64,000 nt of DNA from Zopfochytrium polystomum (lineage: Eukaryota > Chytridiomycota > Chytridiomycetes > Chytridiales > Chytridiaceae): positions 620,001-684,000 of the forward strand of contig JAIVFJ010000003.1 of assembly GCA_025765615.1 (NCBI GenBank), read 5' to 3'. The notes below the pieces were generated by a model, which did not search any database, was not told where the DNA came from, and was given only the letters and a program-made list of their open reading frames with translations. This document shows positions 1 to 10,411 of the stretch, in pieces. Within the stretch, counting starts at the first letter, position 1. Each line of letters starts with the position of its first letter. A program made the translations under genes and the position numbers.

Positions 1-597
1 AAGGGGTGGAGGGGAGGCTGCAGCCCCCTTCCCTGGGGTCACTGGGAGGAGGATCCCTGAAATGACATATCGGTTAATGATAGTACAAAGTCAACGGGTT
101 GTTGTCTATCTATCAATCAATGACTGCCTCTTTGTTTGAGCCAATGGGCTGTTTGTATTTCTCCCTCTGGGTTCTGTGAGCACTTTGGAGCCAGTGCCCA
201 CCTGTCTGTTGCAGTCAACAGGCTGTCAGTCTTCCTGCCACAGTCAAATGGGTTGCTGCATGAGCAGCCAAAGGCCGCAAGGGTAGCACTCAGTTTGTCA
301 GAGGTTCTGGGTTTGCCAGTGTGGCTGTGCTGAAAGACTGCGACTTCTCTCTCTTTCTGTCCTTCTTTGTCTGAAAGTGTGTCAGTGGCTTGGGGCTAAC
401 ACCCGGAGCTTTGTTGGTCACTCTCCACGTGGCCTGCCACGCAATGTTCATTGTGGCATGCCGCTTTCCTTTCAATCCAGGGACAGATTGCCTGTGTGGG
501 ACTACCAATATCAATTGAAGGCTTTGTCTTAAATCATTTTTTCTCTTCTTCCTTTTTTTTTTTTTTTTTGGCAAAGATTGCTTACAAGTCAACAGGC
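1..597. other. Non-coding stretch, no gene recognised
   Basis: Moderately AT-rich, with a T-run near 547-569. Short open frames on both strands show no recognisable domain, no splice pattern and no start context. I see nothing here beyond probable repeat-derived DNA. Confidence 0.5.
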
Positions 598-858
598 ATC
601 CCCTTGTCTCAGTGATAAAGTCTAGGGATTTATTTGCAAAACAACCATACCTGCCATAAAACTGCAAGGATCAGGACCCTATTATTAATCCCAGTTCTTT
701 AGTTTCCAGTGTTATCAAAGTGCATTTGCAGCTAATCTGTCTTTATTATTGGGCCTGCTTTTACTACTTTATCTTAACAGTTTTCATTGCTCCAGGGTTT
801 TCCCAACATTTTTTCTTTCTCAATGACTGACAAAGACTGCCTGACTGCCATGGCCGCC
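598..858. repeat. Left arm of a ~260-bp inverted repeat
   Basis: Reads from the TCTCAGTGATAAAGTCTAGG stretch to the GACTGCCTGACTG stretch and recurs in reverse complement at about 3115-3392. The arms share long near-identical blocks, for example the ones around AAGGATCAGGACCC, TTCTTTAGTTTCC and TATTGGGCCTGCTTTTACTAC. They may be ends of one large non-autonomous DNA element or two opposed insertions of the same repeat. Divergence and small indels suggest an old insertion. Confidence 0.7.
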
Positions 859-2440
859 TAATTTATTATTATTTTTTGCACCTTACATACATGCATAGGA
901 TTGGGGGACTTAGAGCATTTGTGGTGGATGCTCCAAGGCAGGAGGGTTGACTTGTCAATTTTCTCTCTCTCAGTTTTTGGGCCATTTCTCTTTTTCCGTT
1001 TTCTTCAATCAGATTTCTGCCCTTCAAATCCATCTGGCTCATAAGGTGAGGCTAGTGAGAGATGGTATACATCTGGGTGTGCACATGGTCCCTTAGTGGG
1101 GCTCCTCTTAAGGGGCCGTGGGTGGGGAATGCAGCTTGCCCTGCCGGCGACTATGTAAAATTGTTGGCTCTGTGTTGGAGTGAGGATCCCCTGTGCTTGC
1201 CCACTGCGACAACAGTTGTGGTGATGACAATGGCGTCCTCCTCCCCACCCTTCAAGTCCCTGTGAGGGTGTTGGGGGCAGAATAGAGCACCGCCACTGAC
1301 ACCTGAGAGTTCGATCTACAAGCGCCTGCCTCAGTCCTATTGCTGTGAGAGTGAGATGTGTGAAAACAAGTGTGATGCGATAAAGCCCATTCGTTGAGTG
1401 ATAGCGCCAACGCAGCCCAGCAAGGTGTGTGTACGATTGCAGGTGTTTCTGCGTGCAAGTTCCCTGTGATGTTTAGTAAGGTGTGCGTCAGCCCACATTA
1501 CTTCCTCACAAAGCTTTCTGGATTTTCCATAGTTTTGGAAAGAGGCTGCTGTCTGCGTAAATCGCGTCGTGAGAGCGGAGGTCGGCCTCTCGCTCTGGGG
1601 TCCAGCCTTTCCTGATTTCGTTTATCATGATCACACTCGCAGCGCGAATACCAGCCTTGGACAATCGTTTTAGAACGGCTTCTTTCTCCGCTCCGACGAT
1701 GAACAATAGCTTGTTGTCGGATGACGGTGGCATTGGGTGTTTGAGCGGGCTATTTTTTTTTTTTTTTTTTTGTGGTTCATGAGCAGAAGTAGAAACAGGC
1801 GGTTTGCAGCAAAGGCAAGTCAAAAGTGCTGTTGGCTCGCCGGTTGCAGACGCGAAGTGGCCAAAGTACAAAACGCACATCTTGGCGGGCAGAACATGCC
1901 CTACGTGCGTTTCCAGAAAAACGCCCTGCTCCTTGCCTTCTTTCTTGCGGTCAAGGGCCGCCGCAACGGCCTGCTCGAGCTGCGGACGTGCTGATCAGTT
2001 CGACGGAGTTTACGGCGACTCCTAGCTTCTCAAGGGCAGTACCTTCTCGCGCGAAACCGATCCCGAGGAGGCATCGAAGGCAACGACTTTCGTGTCGGTC
2101 ATGGCTGGCTCCTGCTTCTTTCCTTTCCTTTTACTTTTCGGGTCGGAGTTGGGAACTTGTGACAAGGCAAGGATCTCTCTAAACATCTGGCTGCCATTCC
2201 CATAATTGACTGAACCACCACATGTCGAGCCACCAAACCACATGCGGCGCAATGACCCTCAAAGTTGTCCCATAACTAACTTCTGCACTGATGCGACTTT
2301 CGTGATGAAACTAGTACCAGCACGTTCAGAATTGAAAGGGCTTTCTGTTGGTACCTTTTCACCTTGTTTAACCCAATCTAGACAAATAGTAATTGCAACA
2401 AAACTGCAGCTCTGCTGATGGCGGCACACCTTTTCTCCTA
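859..2440. other. Unresolved region between the inverted-repeat arms
   Basis: The minus strand from about 2250 to 1506 carries several overlapping open frames with fairly hydrophilic, protein-like translation (for example around 1506-1700 and 1830-2000). They shift frame, contain a lysine homopolymer from an A/T run at 1748-1770, and I recognise no family. They could be an old gene or the coding remnant of a mobile element. A short block at about 1366-1470 recurs at 62785-62885 (repeat Q). Confidence 0.35.
1366..1470 (+). repeat. Repeat Q, copy 1 (possibly tRNA-Ser-derived)
   Basis: Shares most of its length with 62785-62885, including the blocks GCGATAAAGCCC, GAGTGAT, GTACGATTGCAGGTG and TTCTGCGTGC. 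The central part is loosely like a serine tRNA (a GAGTG D-arm and a late stem around GCAGG), but the T-loop consensus is broken. Origin as a decayed tRNA-derived SINE is only a possibility. Confidence 0.5.
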
Positions 2441-2672
2441 TTAGTGTACTGATGTAAAAACTGCACCAAAGTCTTTCAAAATTTGCGTACTACTCCGAAA
2501 ATGGAAATGAAAAAAATGACTTAAGTGACTATGGCTCCAATTTTTTTTTCTATGATGATTCTGTTGAACAAAAGTTGGAAAAACAAGGAAAAAAGGTCAG
2601 TGATAACTGGATTTCGAAATATGGTGTTTTGCAACTTGCACCACACTTGCAAAAACAAAGATACACAACTAC

Positions 2673-3870
2673 TTACTTAGTAACAAAGACTGTTTTGGAT
2701 AAGGGCTCTCTGATGATGCTGGCCGTTTGTTGGTCCATTATGTAGGGTTCTCTTTTGATCATATCAAAAGTTCCGCTGCCAAAAATACGATCAGAGAAAC
2801 ACTTTCCAACACAAAATCCGATGTGGCATTGTGGACAGATAGTCGAAGTCCTTTGTCCTGGATTTGCAGGGCAACCTTTGGCATCAAACACGCTCCAACA
2901 TCGTTCCAGGAGATGCATCCTCCAATGTAAATGGATAAAATTCACGCCCATAGTAGTCAACTGGAATGTGATAGCCCAGGGTGATTTTGCCTGCTTGAGC
3001 CTGTGTGGTACAAGGGGCCAGTGCACCAATACCACCAGTAGCTACTTGAGCATTCACAGCAGACTGGTCCCTTCCAAACAGTTGCAATGCAAGCTGAAGA
3101 CGAAAATCCTTTACAGCCTGTCAGGCACCCTATCCCTAGGCTGTCAGGCAGTCTCCGTTAGTCACTGAAAAAGAAAATACGTTGAGAAAACCCTGGCGCA
3201 ACAGAAACTGTTAAGACAAAAGTAGTAAAAGCAGGCCCAATAATAAAGACAGGTTAGCCACAAATACACTTTGATAACGCCTTGGAAACTAAAGAACTGG
3301 GAATAATAATAGGGGTCCTGATCCTTGCAATTTTATGAAAGGTACGCTTGTTTTTGCGAATAAAATCCCTAGACTTTATCACTGAGACCTCGGTGTAGTC
3401 TCACAATCAGCCAAGGCCCAAATCTTGATGCCCACTTGACTGGCTTATTTTTTTAGTACTGCTTGATTCCAAGACGTCCCTTGAGAGAGATCATCATCTC
3501 ATCAATAGAAAAATTTGGGACAAGTTCATAGAGACTTTGAAAACTCTTCCCAACAGCATCAAGAAGCTCATCCACTTTGTAGGCCTTGCTGCAGGTGGGA
3601 GGGGTTGGATATTTGCTCTCATCACAGAAGTGCAAGTACCGCAGAATGGCCTTGAAACGAGATTTTGAGATGCCTGAAATTTCTCTGGTATTTCGATTGA
3701 GAAGAGGATGGGTGCTCCACTTGTCCTCCCAGTGATTGGATGGGCTGACATCATTCCAGATGAGAAGACCAATGAATCTTGAAAACCCCTCTCTGCAGAC
3801 AGTTGAGCACAATCCAAATGCGGCAGCTCCATCTCCTTTCTCTTCAGACATTCCATTCTTTGGGTGACGC
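2673..3870 (-). pseudogene. PiggyBac-type transposase relic
   Basis: Two separate blocks on the minus strand match piggyBac transposases. Bases 3870-3453 carry the catalytic-domain start: a FIGLLIW helix, an SRFKAILRYLHF motif and the conserved SIDEMMISLKGRLGIKQY motif, which holds a catalytic aspartate. Bases 3035-2673 carry the C-terminal cysteine-rich finger (a CPQCHIGFCVGKCF motif). The block at 3087-2884 is a further piece in another frame. Most of the catalytic domain between the blocks is missing and replaced by the right inverted-repeat arm (about 3115-3392). On its 5' side the gene is cut by copia sequence (about 3850-4643). It is a dead copy and cannot encode an active transposase. 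Its N-terminus may resume at 4850-4644. Confidence 0.8.
3115..3392. repeat. Right arm of the inverted repeat
   Basis: Reverse-complement partner of 598-858. It separates the two piggyBac transposase blocks, so it either inserted into that gene or replaced its middle. Confidence 0.7.
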
Positions 3871-4231
3871 AGTTCATGTTTGTATAGAGTACATCCTGGC
3901 CATATTATCAGAGTTGCAACTCCCCGCACAGCAGCCACTTCCAATCCTCAAGGACAATCAATCTGCAATTGCACTAGTGCTCAACCCTCTCACACATGCT
4001 TGCACAAAACACATTGACATATGTGCTCATTTCCTCCGACAAGGCATAGCCACTGTAGAGATCACTGTACACTCACAACCAACCAGCAACCAGATCGCAG
4101 ACATTCTCACAAAACCACTCTCCACATCTCAGCACAAGCGACTGACCTCACTACTCGGCCTCTCACCCTGCTCCAACCTTTCAAACACCCTTTCGGTTGA
4201 AACCTCAGATGCTTACGCACGCTTTGCATAA
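3850..4231 (+). pseudogene. Ty1/copia polyprotein 3' end (RNase H C-terminus)
   Basis: The frame ending at the TAA of 4229-4231 shows the end of copia RNase H: a DNQSAIALVLNP motif, a TKHIDICAHFLR motif, and the closing QIADILTKPL motif. These residues bracket the last catalytic acidic position and the polyprotein end of Pseudoviridae-type elements. Only the last roughly 120 residues are present; integrase, reverse transcriptase and the 5' LTR are absent, so this is a 5'-truncated element. It is followed after about 25 bp by a G-rich polypurine tract and its LTR. Confidence 0.85.
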
Positions 4232-4256
4232 CTGGTGCTACACCCATGGCCATTAT

Positions 4257-4264
4257 GCGGGGGG
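4257..4264 (+). other. Copia polypurine tract
   Basis: GCGGGGGG lies directly before the LTR start (TTTTAGGCAGA here, TGTTAGGCAGA in the sister copy at 10002). The position between the polyprotein stop and the 3' LTR is that of a plus-strand primer. Confidence 0.6.
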
Positions 4265-4643
4265 TTTTAGGCAGAACTGATTGGTTAGCAGCAAGAGGCA
4301 CAAGACAGACCTGAGCCTGCCCATGGGAGAGCGAGCCACCACCAATGCAGACCTGGGCACTGGCTTGTGCTGTTGACAAATACTCCGAGTATTAAGTGGA
4401 ACAGAAACCTGGTGTTAACAGTTTTCCTCCTCCTGTGCTCAAGCAGATAATATAGGAGAGGTTTTTACCCTGTGCCAGCACGCTTGCCCAGTAACTATTA
4501 CAGCGCGCATATCATCATTATGGATCAATACTTCATAACAGAGTTTTTCTTTCTCTCCAAGTTGGGGAGAAGGACCACTCACAAACACACATCTCCACTT
4601 CGTTCACTCCTTCCACTCACTCACTCAGAGGAGACTGTTTACA
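4265..4643 (+). repeat. Copia-family 3' LTR (copy A)
   Basis: About 379 bp, starting at the TTTTAGGCAG block and ending GACTGTTTACA. It aligns throughout with the solo LTR at 10002-10411 and with an older split copy at 9448-10545. The start has lost its canonical TG by one change. Confidence 0.8.
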
Positions 4644-4933
4644 CATCGAAGTTCTGTTTTCAGCACTTGCAGCAGATCCGGAAGCATCCAAATTTCCATG
4701 AGCACCAGGCAGTGTGGACAATATGCCTTTGTGTTTCTTCTGGGTTTTTGGCAGTTTTGGTGTAGCTGGGGGTGTGTTTTCATTGGCCATCTTTTTCTGA
4801 AGGTTTGTTCCATGGAAGATTGGCATTGGCTGATCAGCGAACTGATTCAAACAAATGAGGTGTCCACGGATGTGCGCATGCTGGATCTACCTCTATGCTG
4901 AAAATCGCGATTGGAAATCACGGCGATGTTGCA
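4644..4933 (-). other. Possible piggyBac N-terminal remnant
   Basis: Short minus-strand frames (4850-4617, 4813-4625) sit directly upstream, in transcription order, of the piggyBac block that copia separated from them. The hydrophilic translation has no diagnostic motif, so assignment rests only on position. Confidence 0.25.
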
Positions 4934-5242
4934 TGTCAGGAACAGGGCAGGACAGGACAAGGCAGACAAGGAACTGAGAGGAGTGATGATTGTATTGGAA
5001 ACAATAATTCACTTGAGGGATGGGACAGGTCCCCCATCCCCCTTTTATACCTTTTGAGAGTCTTCCTTGTCAAGACTCAAAGAAAGTTCCAGAAAGAGCA
5101 ATTAGTAATACAATGATACCAATGATACCAAATGACAACAAGACAAGTCAGGAAAGCGAAGAAGGTTCCAGAAGGTTCCACAAGGTTCAATGAAGGAATG
5201 TTCTAGAGGGTTCCAGAGGTTTCCAGAGGGTGATTCATAACA
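4934..5242 (-). repeat. Gypsy-family LTR (solo, minus orientation)
   Basis: About 309 bp, nearly identical to the LTRs of the full element at 57523-62784. In element orientation it starts TGTTATGAATC at 5242 and ends CCTGACA at 4934. It contains the TATAAAAG box and the repeated GAA/TTC arrays of the family. The base block outside its right end, AGAGG (5243-5247), is the reverse complement of the CCTCT that follows the opposed LTR at 5673. Confidence 0.9.
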
Positions 5243-5374
5243 AGAGGGACAATCCTCTGAGGGATCAGTGAGCACCAATTACTCACACGGCCGCAGGCCA
5301 GTGCAAGGGGGAATGGAAGGGCACTCCCAAGTGTAAAACAGTCTACTCTGAGTGAGTGAGTGGAAGGAGTGAAT
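5243..5374 (-). repeat. Inverted fragment: copia LTR end plus start of repeat P
   Basis: Read on the minus strand, the first part matches the end of the copia LTR (TTCACTCCTTCCACTCA...AGACTG). It continues into the upstream part of repeat P (GGAGTGCCCTTCC, GGATTGTCCCTCT), as also seen at 63101-63200. It is the loop between two inverted gypsy LTRs. Confidence 0.75.
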
Positions 5375-5673
5375 TGTTATGAATCACCCTCTGGAAACCT
5401 CTGGAACCTTCTAGAACATTCCTTCATGGAACCTTCTGGAACCTTCTTCGCTTTCCTGACTTGTCTTGCTGTCATTTGGTATCATTGGTATCATTGTATT
5501 ACTAATTGCTCTTTCTGGAACTTTCTTTGAGTCTTGACAAGGAAGACTCTCAAAAGGTATAAAAGGGGGATGGGGGACCTGTCCCATCCCTCAAGTGAAT
5601 TATTGTTTCCAATACAATCATCACTCCTCTCAGTTCCTTGTCTGCCTTGTCCTGTCCTGCCATGTGCCTGACA
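5375..5673 (+). repeat. Gypsy-family LTR (solo, plus orientation)
   Basis: Starts TGTTATGAATC and ends GCCTGACA, followed by CCTCT and the rest of repeat P. It forms a long palindrome with the LTR at 4934-5242. Two perfect four-unit heat-shock-type arrays are seen at 5404-5421 and 5429-5446. Confidence 0.9.
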
Positions 5674-5866
5674 CCTCTGAATGTTCATTCTTTGTGTTTG
5701 AGACCCCTGTTAGACAGATCAGTAGGGATACTTCATGGACTAGGCAAGTAGTAGGGTTGAAACACCACCTAGGCAATAGCCCAATAAAGTTAGTTTCAGC
5801 CTATTATTTGCTTTCCTTCACTCTAGGGCCTGTATCCTGGGTCAAAGGAGTGAGTATAATCTCACA
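5674..5866 (+). repeat. Repeat P, copy 1 (split by gypsy insertion)
   Basis: Shares the GAATGTTCATTCTTTGTGTT block, an AATAAAG polyadenylation-like signal and the end CTCACA with 11041-11264 and 63164-63388. Its first about 40 bases lie inverted at 5243-5283, on the other side of the gypsy LTR. The TG...CA ends and AATAAA suggest a solo LTR, but no matching internal region is present. Confidence 0.8.
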
Positions 5867-6049
5867 TGACTTCAGTTGCAGCAATAGCACCAGGATTTTG
5901 CATGCACCCAGTCGAAGGCAGCTTAAAGTAAGCATAGATCCAGCCAAACTCATGCTTCAATACTGCAGTTGCAGATGATCAGTGTATGAGAAAGCTTGAG
6001 CTTGGCCCAGTTGCAGCAGGTCCTGTTTGCCCAAAGGAGCTTGTGGAGG

Positions 6050-6131
6050 GTCCTGTTGGCAGAGTGGTTAACGTGATGGCCTGCTAAGGCATTTCCCTTT
6101 GGGAGTGCAGGTTTGAATCCTGTGCAGAACG
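6050..6131 (+). tRNA. tRNA-Ser(GCT)-like sequence, possibly decayed
   Basis: Folds as a class II tRNA: acceptor GTCCTGT with GCAGAAC, a D-arm GCAGAGTGGTTAACG, anticodon loop CTGCTAA (GCT), a long variable arm (CCCTTTGGG) and T-arm GCAGG-TTTGAAT-CCTGT. There are mismatches at acceptor pair 3 (C-A) and in the anticodon stem (G-G), and the T-loop reads TTTGAAT. It lies in repeat-rich DNA, so a pseudogene or SINE head is as likely as a working gene. Confidence 0.6.
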
Positions 6132-6574
6132 AAAGGGGGTTAAATGGAAGCCTCACTCATTCCTTCACTTTTTATTTCATTCATTCATTCATTTATTTAG
6201 TTATTTATTTATTTTTTAATTTTTTTTTGTCTGCGAGTCTCTGGTCTTCTCCCTATTTGTTTTCAGATTTTGTGAGCCTCTGGGGTTTGGGACTCAGGGC
6301 CTAACTGGGTCTGACATCTGAATAACAATCTTGCAGGTGGGCAAGCTGACTGTGCCCACTTCTGAGACTTGCTGCAAACTTTTGAGTGTGGCAAAGTTCC
6401 ACTGAAGAGATGACAAGTCCCAGTCTGCCTGGCAGCACAGTGAAAGGGAGTGCCAATGAGAACTTTGGCGCCCTGGGACACAAACTAACTAATGCTGTAT
6501 CGACTTGAGCCAATAGTCAGAAAGAAATCTCAGTGGTGGCGTGAGGAAGAGCCTCTGTTTTGCAGTGTGGGAAA
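6132..6574. other. No gene recognised
   Basis: TTTA/TTCA-rich simple sequence around 6170-6220, then unremarkable sequence. Confidence 0.5.
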
Positions 6575-6646
6575 GGAGATTTAGTCTAGTGGTATGATTT
6601 CTGATTTGGGTGCAGGAGGTCCCGGGTTCAATCCCCGGAATCCCCC
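6575..6646 (+). tRNA. tRNA-Pro(TGG)-like
   Basis: 72-nt cloverleaf: acceptor GGAGATT with AATCCCC, D-arm TAGTCTAGTGGTATGA, anticodon loop TTTGGGT (TGG), T-arm CCGGG-TTCAATC-CCCGG. The internal promoter boxes (TAGTCTAGTGG and GGTTCAATCCC) are good. Acceptor pair 3 is A-C and the base of the anticodon stem has an A-G mismatch. It could be a working gene or a recently decayed copy. Confidence 0.7.
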
Positions 6647-9222
6647 GATTCACACAGGCATGAAATGTCCGACGTGCATGGTCCGAGGCGGATTCCAAGC
6701 ATGATCGGCAGGGGGGTGTTTGTGCAGCCAGGGGACAGAGGGGACCTAAAAGATGCGGTGAGCCAGGCTATCTGTGATTTGGTTTCCCTGCTGCTGAACC
6801 CAGCACTGACAGTTGGGGTGGACACCAAAATAGCGTCAACCATAGCAGAATCACAGGCATGCCCGCTCAAGCTCTCATTGTCACAAAAGCACATGAAACT
6901 TTCATGCAAAATATGCCACTTGGTGAAATTTTACATTGTTTTAAGCACCGTGCAAGCCCATAACCGATCGGATAAAGCACTAATTTGGTCAAACCACTGA
7001 GCCTTACTCCAGGATGGACCAGATGCCGCTCATTGGCAATCTGCAGGTACGGGAACGGTACTGAGGGCGGCAACAGAGGGAGCTTAAGTGCGATCCAAGC
7101 GGCTGCACAACAAAGCTGTTATTTGGTTTGATATGCTATCAAGAGGTTCTGTACCATGTCTGGGCTTGTGTAAACACACGTACGGTTTCAGACTGTTGAG
7201 GAATTCTCGAGATACAACCCAAAACCTGGCCAAGGTAAAGTCTGGGTTTTCCTGTTTCTGTCCCAGTACTGTCCCAGAACCATCCAGGACTACACCAAAA
7301 AAAAAAAAAAAGCTAAAAAAAAGTCCTGGAAAAACCCTGCATTTTTTTTTCTTTTTCCTTTTTTCCATCAAATGGTCCTGTCCTGCTATGAACCGGTGCG
7401 GAATCAATTTTGTGAAAAATTCCAAACTGGGGCCTTGATTTGAAACCTTACTTGTACTTGAGGCCTATGAGATCCTCTTCATTCTCCAAGGGTTCACCTT
7501 TGGTCTAGTGGCATAAGGGAAAGGACAAGTCCTCAAAGATGGGAAACTCCTGGAAATTATAAGGGACAGAATCCTCATGCTCATATGATGTAAGTGTCTA
7601 TTCAGGCGAGACAGGTTTCTATGTGACTGTGTTTTTCAATGATGTGCAGAGAACTGCTGTACAATAATTAATGCAGGTGCAATATTGTGAGTCAGTGAGC
7701 AATTAAGCTGGACGGGGCTAGCCTGTAAGCAATCGGCACTGTTAGGGCTTAGGCCAGGTAACTTGTGATTGTGGTGACGTCTTTGTGATGAGTGGTACCT
7801 AATACTGGTGGAGAAGGTGCTTGCAAATAGGGGTTAAAACATGGGCTATGGTTTCAAGTGCGCTTGGCCTGCAACACTCTGGCCCCACATGTTATGTCTG
7901 TAGCTACCCCAACCCAAAGTTGGTCTACCACACACTTGCTTTGGGGGAGGGTATTCACACAAGGCTTGGTCTTCACACACTGGCCCAAGGGGAATGTTCT
8001 TGGCTCTTCAGCTTGATCTGGTGGCTCTGACCTACGAGGACTCATCTTCTCCCTCCTTGGTCAGCACACACTGGCAAGGGAGAACCACCTCAAAAAGCAA
8101 AGAACAATAAGATGGCCCTGAGAGAGAGTTTTATTGAGGAAAGTAAGATAGAACATTGATAAAGAGAAAGGGATAAGGGAATGAGGAGAAAAGTAAAGAC
8201 AAAAAGAAAGAAAGAAAGGAAGGAAGAAAAAATTAAACAACACAAAAGAATTTAAAAAAGGAGAACAGGAAAGGAAAGAACAATTTGTAAGGCTACAGCC
8301 ACACGTTCAGCCACACCTCTCTCAAATTTGAAGAGCCTTCCTCAAAATTGAAGATGGATGAAATTTGAAGCTCTGGGAGACCACATCATTGCACAGAAAG
8401 GGGATTGATGATCAGTAAAAGGGAGCAACATCAACCAAAGCAACAAAAAGAGGATACACAGGAAAGAAAAGGGGTGTGTCCTTTATGCTGTGGCCCAGTC
8501 AGCATAAAGAACACAAGGAGCCCTTTTATGATGCAGAGGACAGGACAAAGGTTTGCTGTTATGCAGGATAAATTACAGGAAAGTTTAAAATTAGAATTTT
8601 CACGGTCATGGGCCTACTACGTTGGTAGTTGTCAATAATTATCTCAGGGAGCGCAAGTAAAACCCCAGCTAACTACTGACCCATGAGATTAGAAATGTCA
8701 TAGGCCACCAAAAGATTTTGGGTAGCATCTACAACCCAAGCAGCCACTAAACACCACTGCCACAACACAGATCCTCACAATTGTCTTCCCTGCCACTGAC
8801 AACCAGCAACAGGCTAACCACAGGCTTTGTTTGCTGGTTGTGTTGCGATCATTTCTAAGGATCTAAATCAAAAGAATATAATGACATTTGGACCCATATT
8901 GGTGTTGTATGGCTTGGTCCAGTGGCTGGTTACCTGGCTATCTATATTGATATCAGGTTGTAGATTTGATTTCCTCCAAAACAAATGAAAGTAGACTTGA
9001 AGCCAAGAAATATCAGAATATTGCTATTGTCACCTGGGAGTCTCAGCTGTTTTTTCACAAAAGGATTTTTGTGATCTATGCCATATTTCTCGCATATCAG
9101 GATATCGATTTCGATCCTTTGAAACTTCCAGCAGCCTCCAATTATTGGAAGCTTAACAGGACCCATAATGGCAATGAAGGAAACAGCCAGACCACTCCCG
9201 CACTGTAATCGATGCCCTCCCA
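6647..9222. other. Intergenic repeat-type DNA, no gene recognised
   Basis: Contains A-runs near 7297 and 7315, an A/G-rich stretch at about 8120-8280, and short frames without domains. A TTGGTCTAGTGGCATA string at about 7501-7515 resembles a tRNA A box, but no cloverleaf follows. Confidence 0.5.
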
Positions 9223-9304
9223 CGACAACGGCAGGACTCGAACCTGCGCACCCAGAGAGTAACAGATTTCGAGTCTGTCGCCTTAACCGCTCGGCCACGT
9301 TGTC
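9223..9304 (-). tRNA. tRNA-Ser(CGA)
   Basis: Complete class II tRNA on the minus strand: acceptor GACAACG pairs perfectly with CGTTGTC, D-arm TGGCCGAGCGGTTAAGGC, anticodon loop CTCGAAA (CGA), long variable arm, T-arm GCAGG-TTCGAGT-CCTGC, discriminator G. No intron. All conserved A- and B-box bases are present, so this one should be functional. Confidence 0.95.
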
Positions 9305-9592
9305 CACAATGAAAGTTGGCACTGTAACTCCATTATCAGTCTATTCTACGCAATCGTTGGCAGAAAGCCCTCACCTGAGTGAACTGCTGTGTCATGAGAC
9401 AGCGAAACAGAACCCAAACGTCCTAAGACATCCAACCACAGTCCTAAAGTTAGGTGGAGCAAGAAGCAAGAGGTACAAGACAGACCTGATTCCAGTGTGA
9501 CTGTCAGTTATCACTCTACACAATCCCCTTAGTGAGAGAGAGCCATTGCTAGTGCAGACCCAGGTGCTGGCTTGTGCTGTTGACAAATATTC

Positions 9593-9597
9593 TGAGT
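9593..9597 (+). repeat. 5-bp target duplication (left)
   Basis: TGAGT directly before the gypsy LTR start. It is repeated exactly at 9897-9901 after the LTR end. Confidence 0.9.
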
Positions 9598-9896
9598 TGT
9601 CAGGAACATGGACAAGGCAGACAAGGAACTGAGAGGAGTGATGATTGTATTGGAAACAATAATTCACTTGAGGGATGGGACAGGTCCCCCATCCCCCTTT
9701 TATGCCTTTTGAGAGTCTTCCTTGTCAAGACTCAAAGAAAGTACCAGAAAGAGCAATTAGTAATACAATGATACCAATGATACAAATGACAGCAAGACAA
9801 GTCAGGAAAGCAAAGAAGGTTCCAGAAGGTTCCACAAGGTTCCATGAAGGAATGTTCTAGAAGGTTCCAGAGGTTTCCAGAGGGTGATTCATAACA
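9598..9896 (-). repeat. Gypsy-family solo LTR with 5-bp TSD
   Basis: Runs TGTCAGG...ATAACA (minus-oriented), 299 bp, flanked by TGAGT on both sides. The intact duplication shows a simple insertion followed by LTR-LTR recombination. It retains the TATA box and the GAA/TTC arrays. Confidence 0.93.
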
Positions 9897-9901
9897 TGAG
9901 T
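9897..9901 (+). repeat. 5-bp target duplication (right)
   Basis: TGAGT, an exact copy of 9593-9597. Confidence 0.9.
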
Positions 9902-10001
9902 AAAGTGGAATGGAAAACCAGTGAAACCACTTGTTCTCCTCTGCCAAGAAATAATTTTAGGAGAGGTGTTTCTCCCCACACCAGTCACCCTTGCCTAGTG
10001 A

Positions 10002-10411
10002 TGTTAGGCAGAACTGACTGGTTAGTAGCAGGAGGCACAAGACAGACCCAAACCTATTGTGACTGTCAGTTATTGTTCTCACAATGCCCATGGGAGAGCA
10101 AGCCACCACCAAGGTAGACCCAGGTGCTGGTTTACGCTGTTGACAAATACTCTGAGTATTAAGTGGAACAGAAACCTGGGGTAAACAGTTTTCCTCCTCC
10201 TCTGCTCAAGCAGATAATGTAGGAGAGGTTTACCCTGTGCTGGTCATGCTTGCCTAACAACTATTTCAGCATGCGTATCATGATTAGGTATCAATAATTC
10301 ATAACAGAGTTTTTATCTTTCTCTCCAAGTTGGGGAGAAGGACCACCCACAAACACACATTTCCACTTCATTCACTCCTTCCACTCAATCACTCAGTGTA
10401 GACTGTTTACA
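10002..10411 (+). repeat. Copia-family solo LTR (copy B)
   Basis: 410 bp, TGTTAGGCAG...GTTTACA with TG/CA ends. It is flanked by AGTGA (left) and AGCGA (right), an imperfect 5-bp target duplication. It is inserted inside copy C. Confidence 0.85.

Noticed and set aside
7501..7572. tRNA-like A box (GGTCTAGTGGCATA)
   Set aside because: No anticodon or T-arm can be folded downstream.
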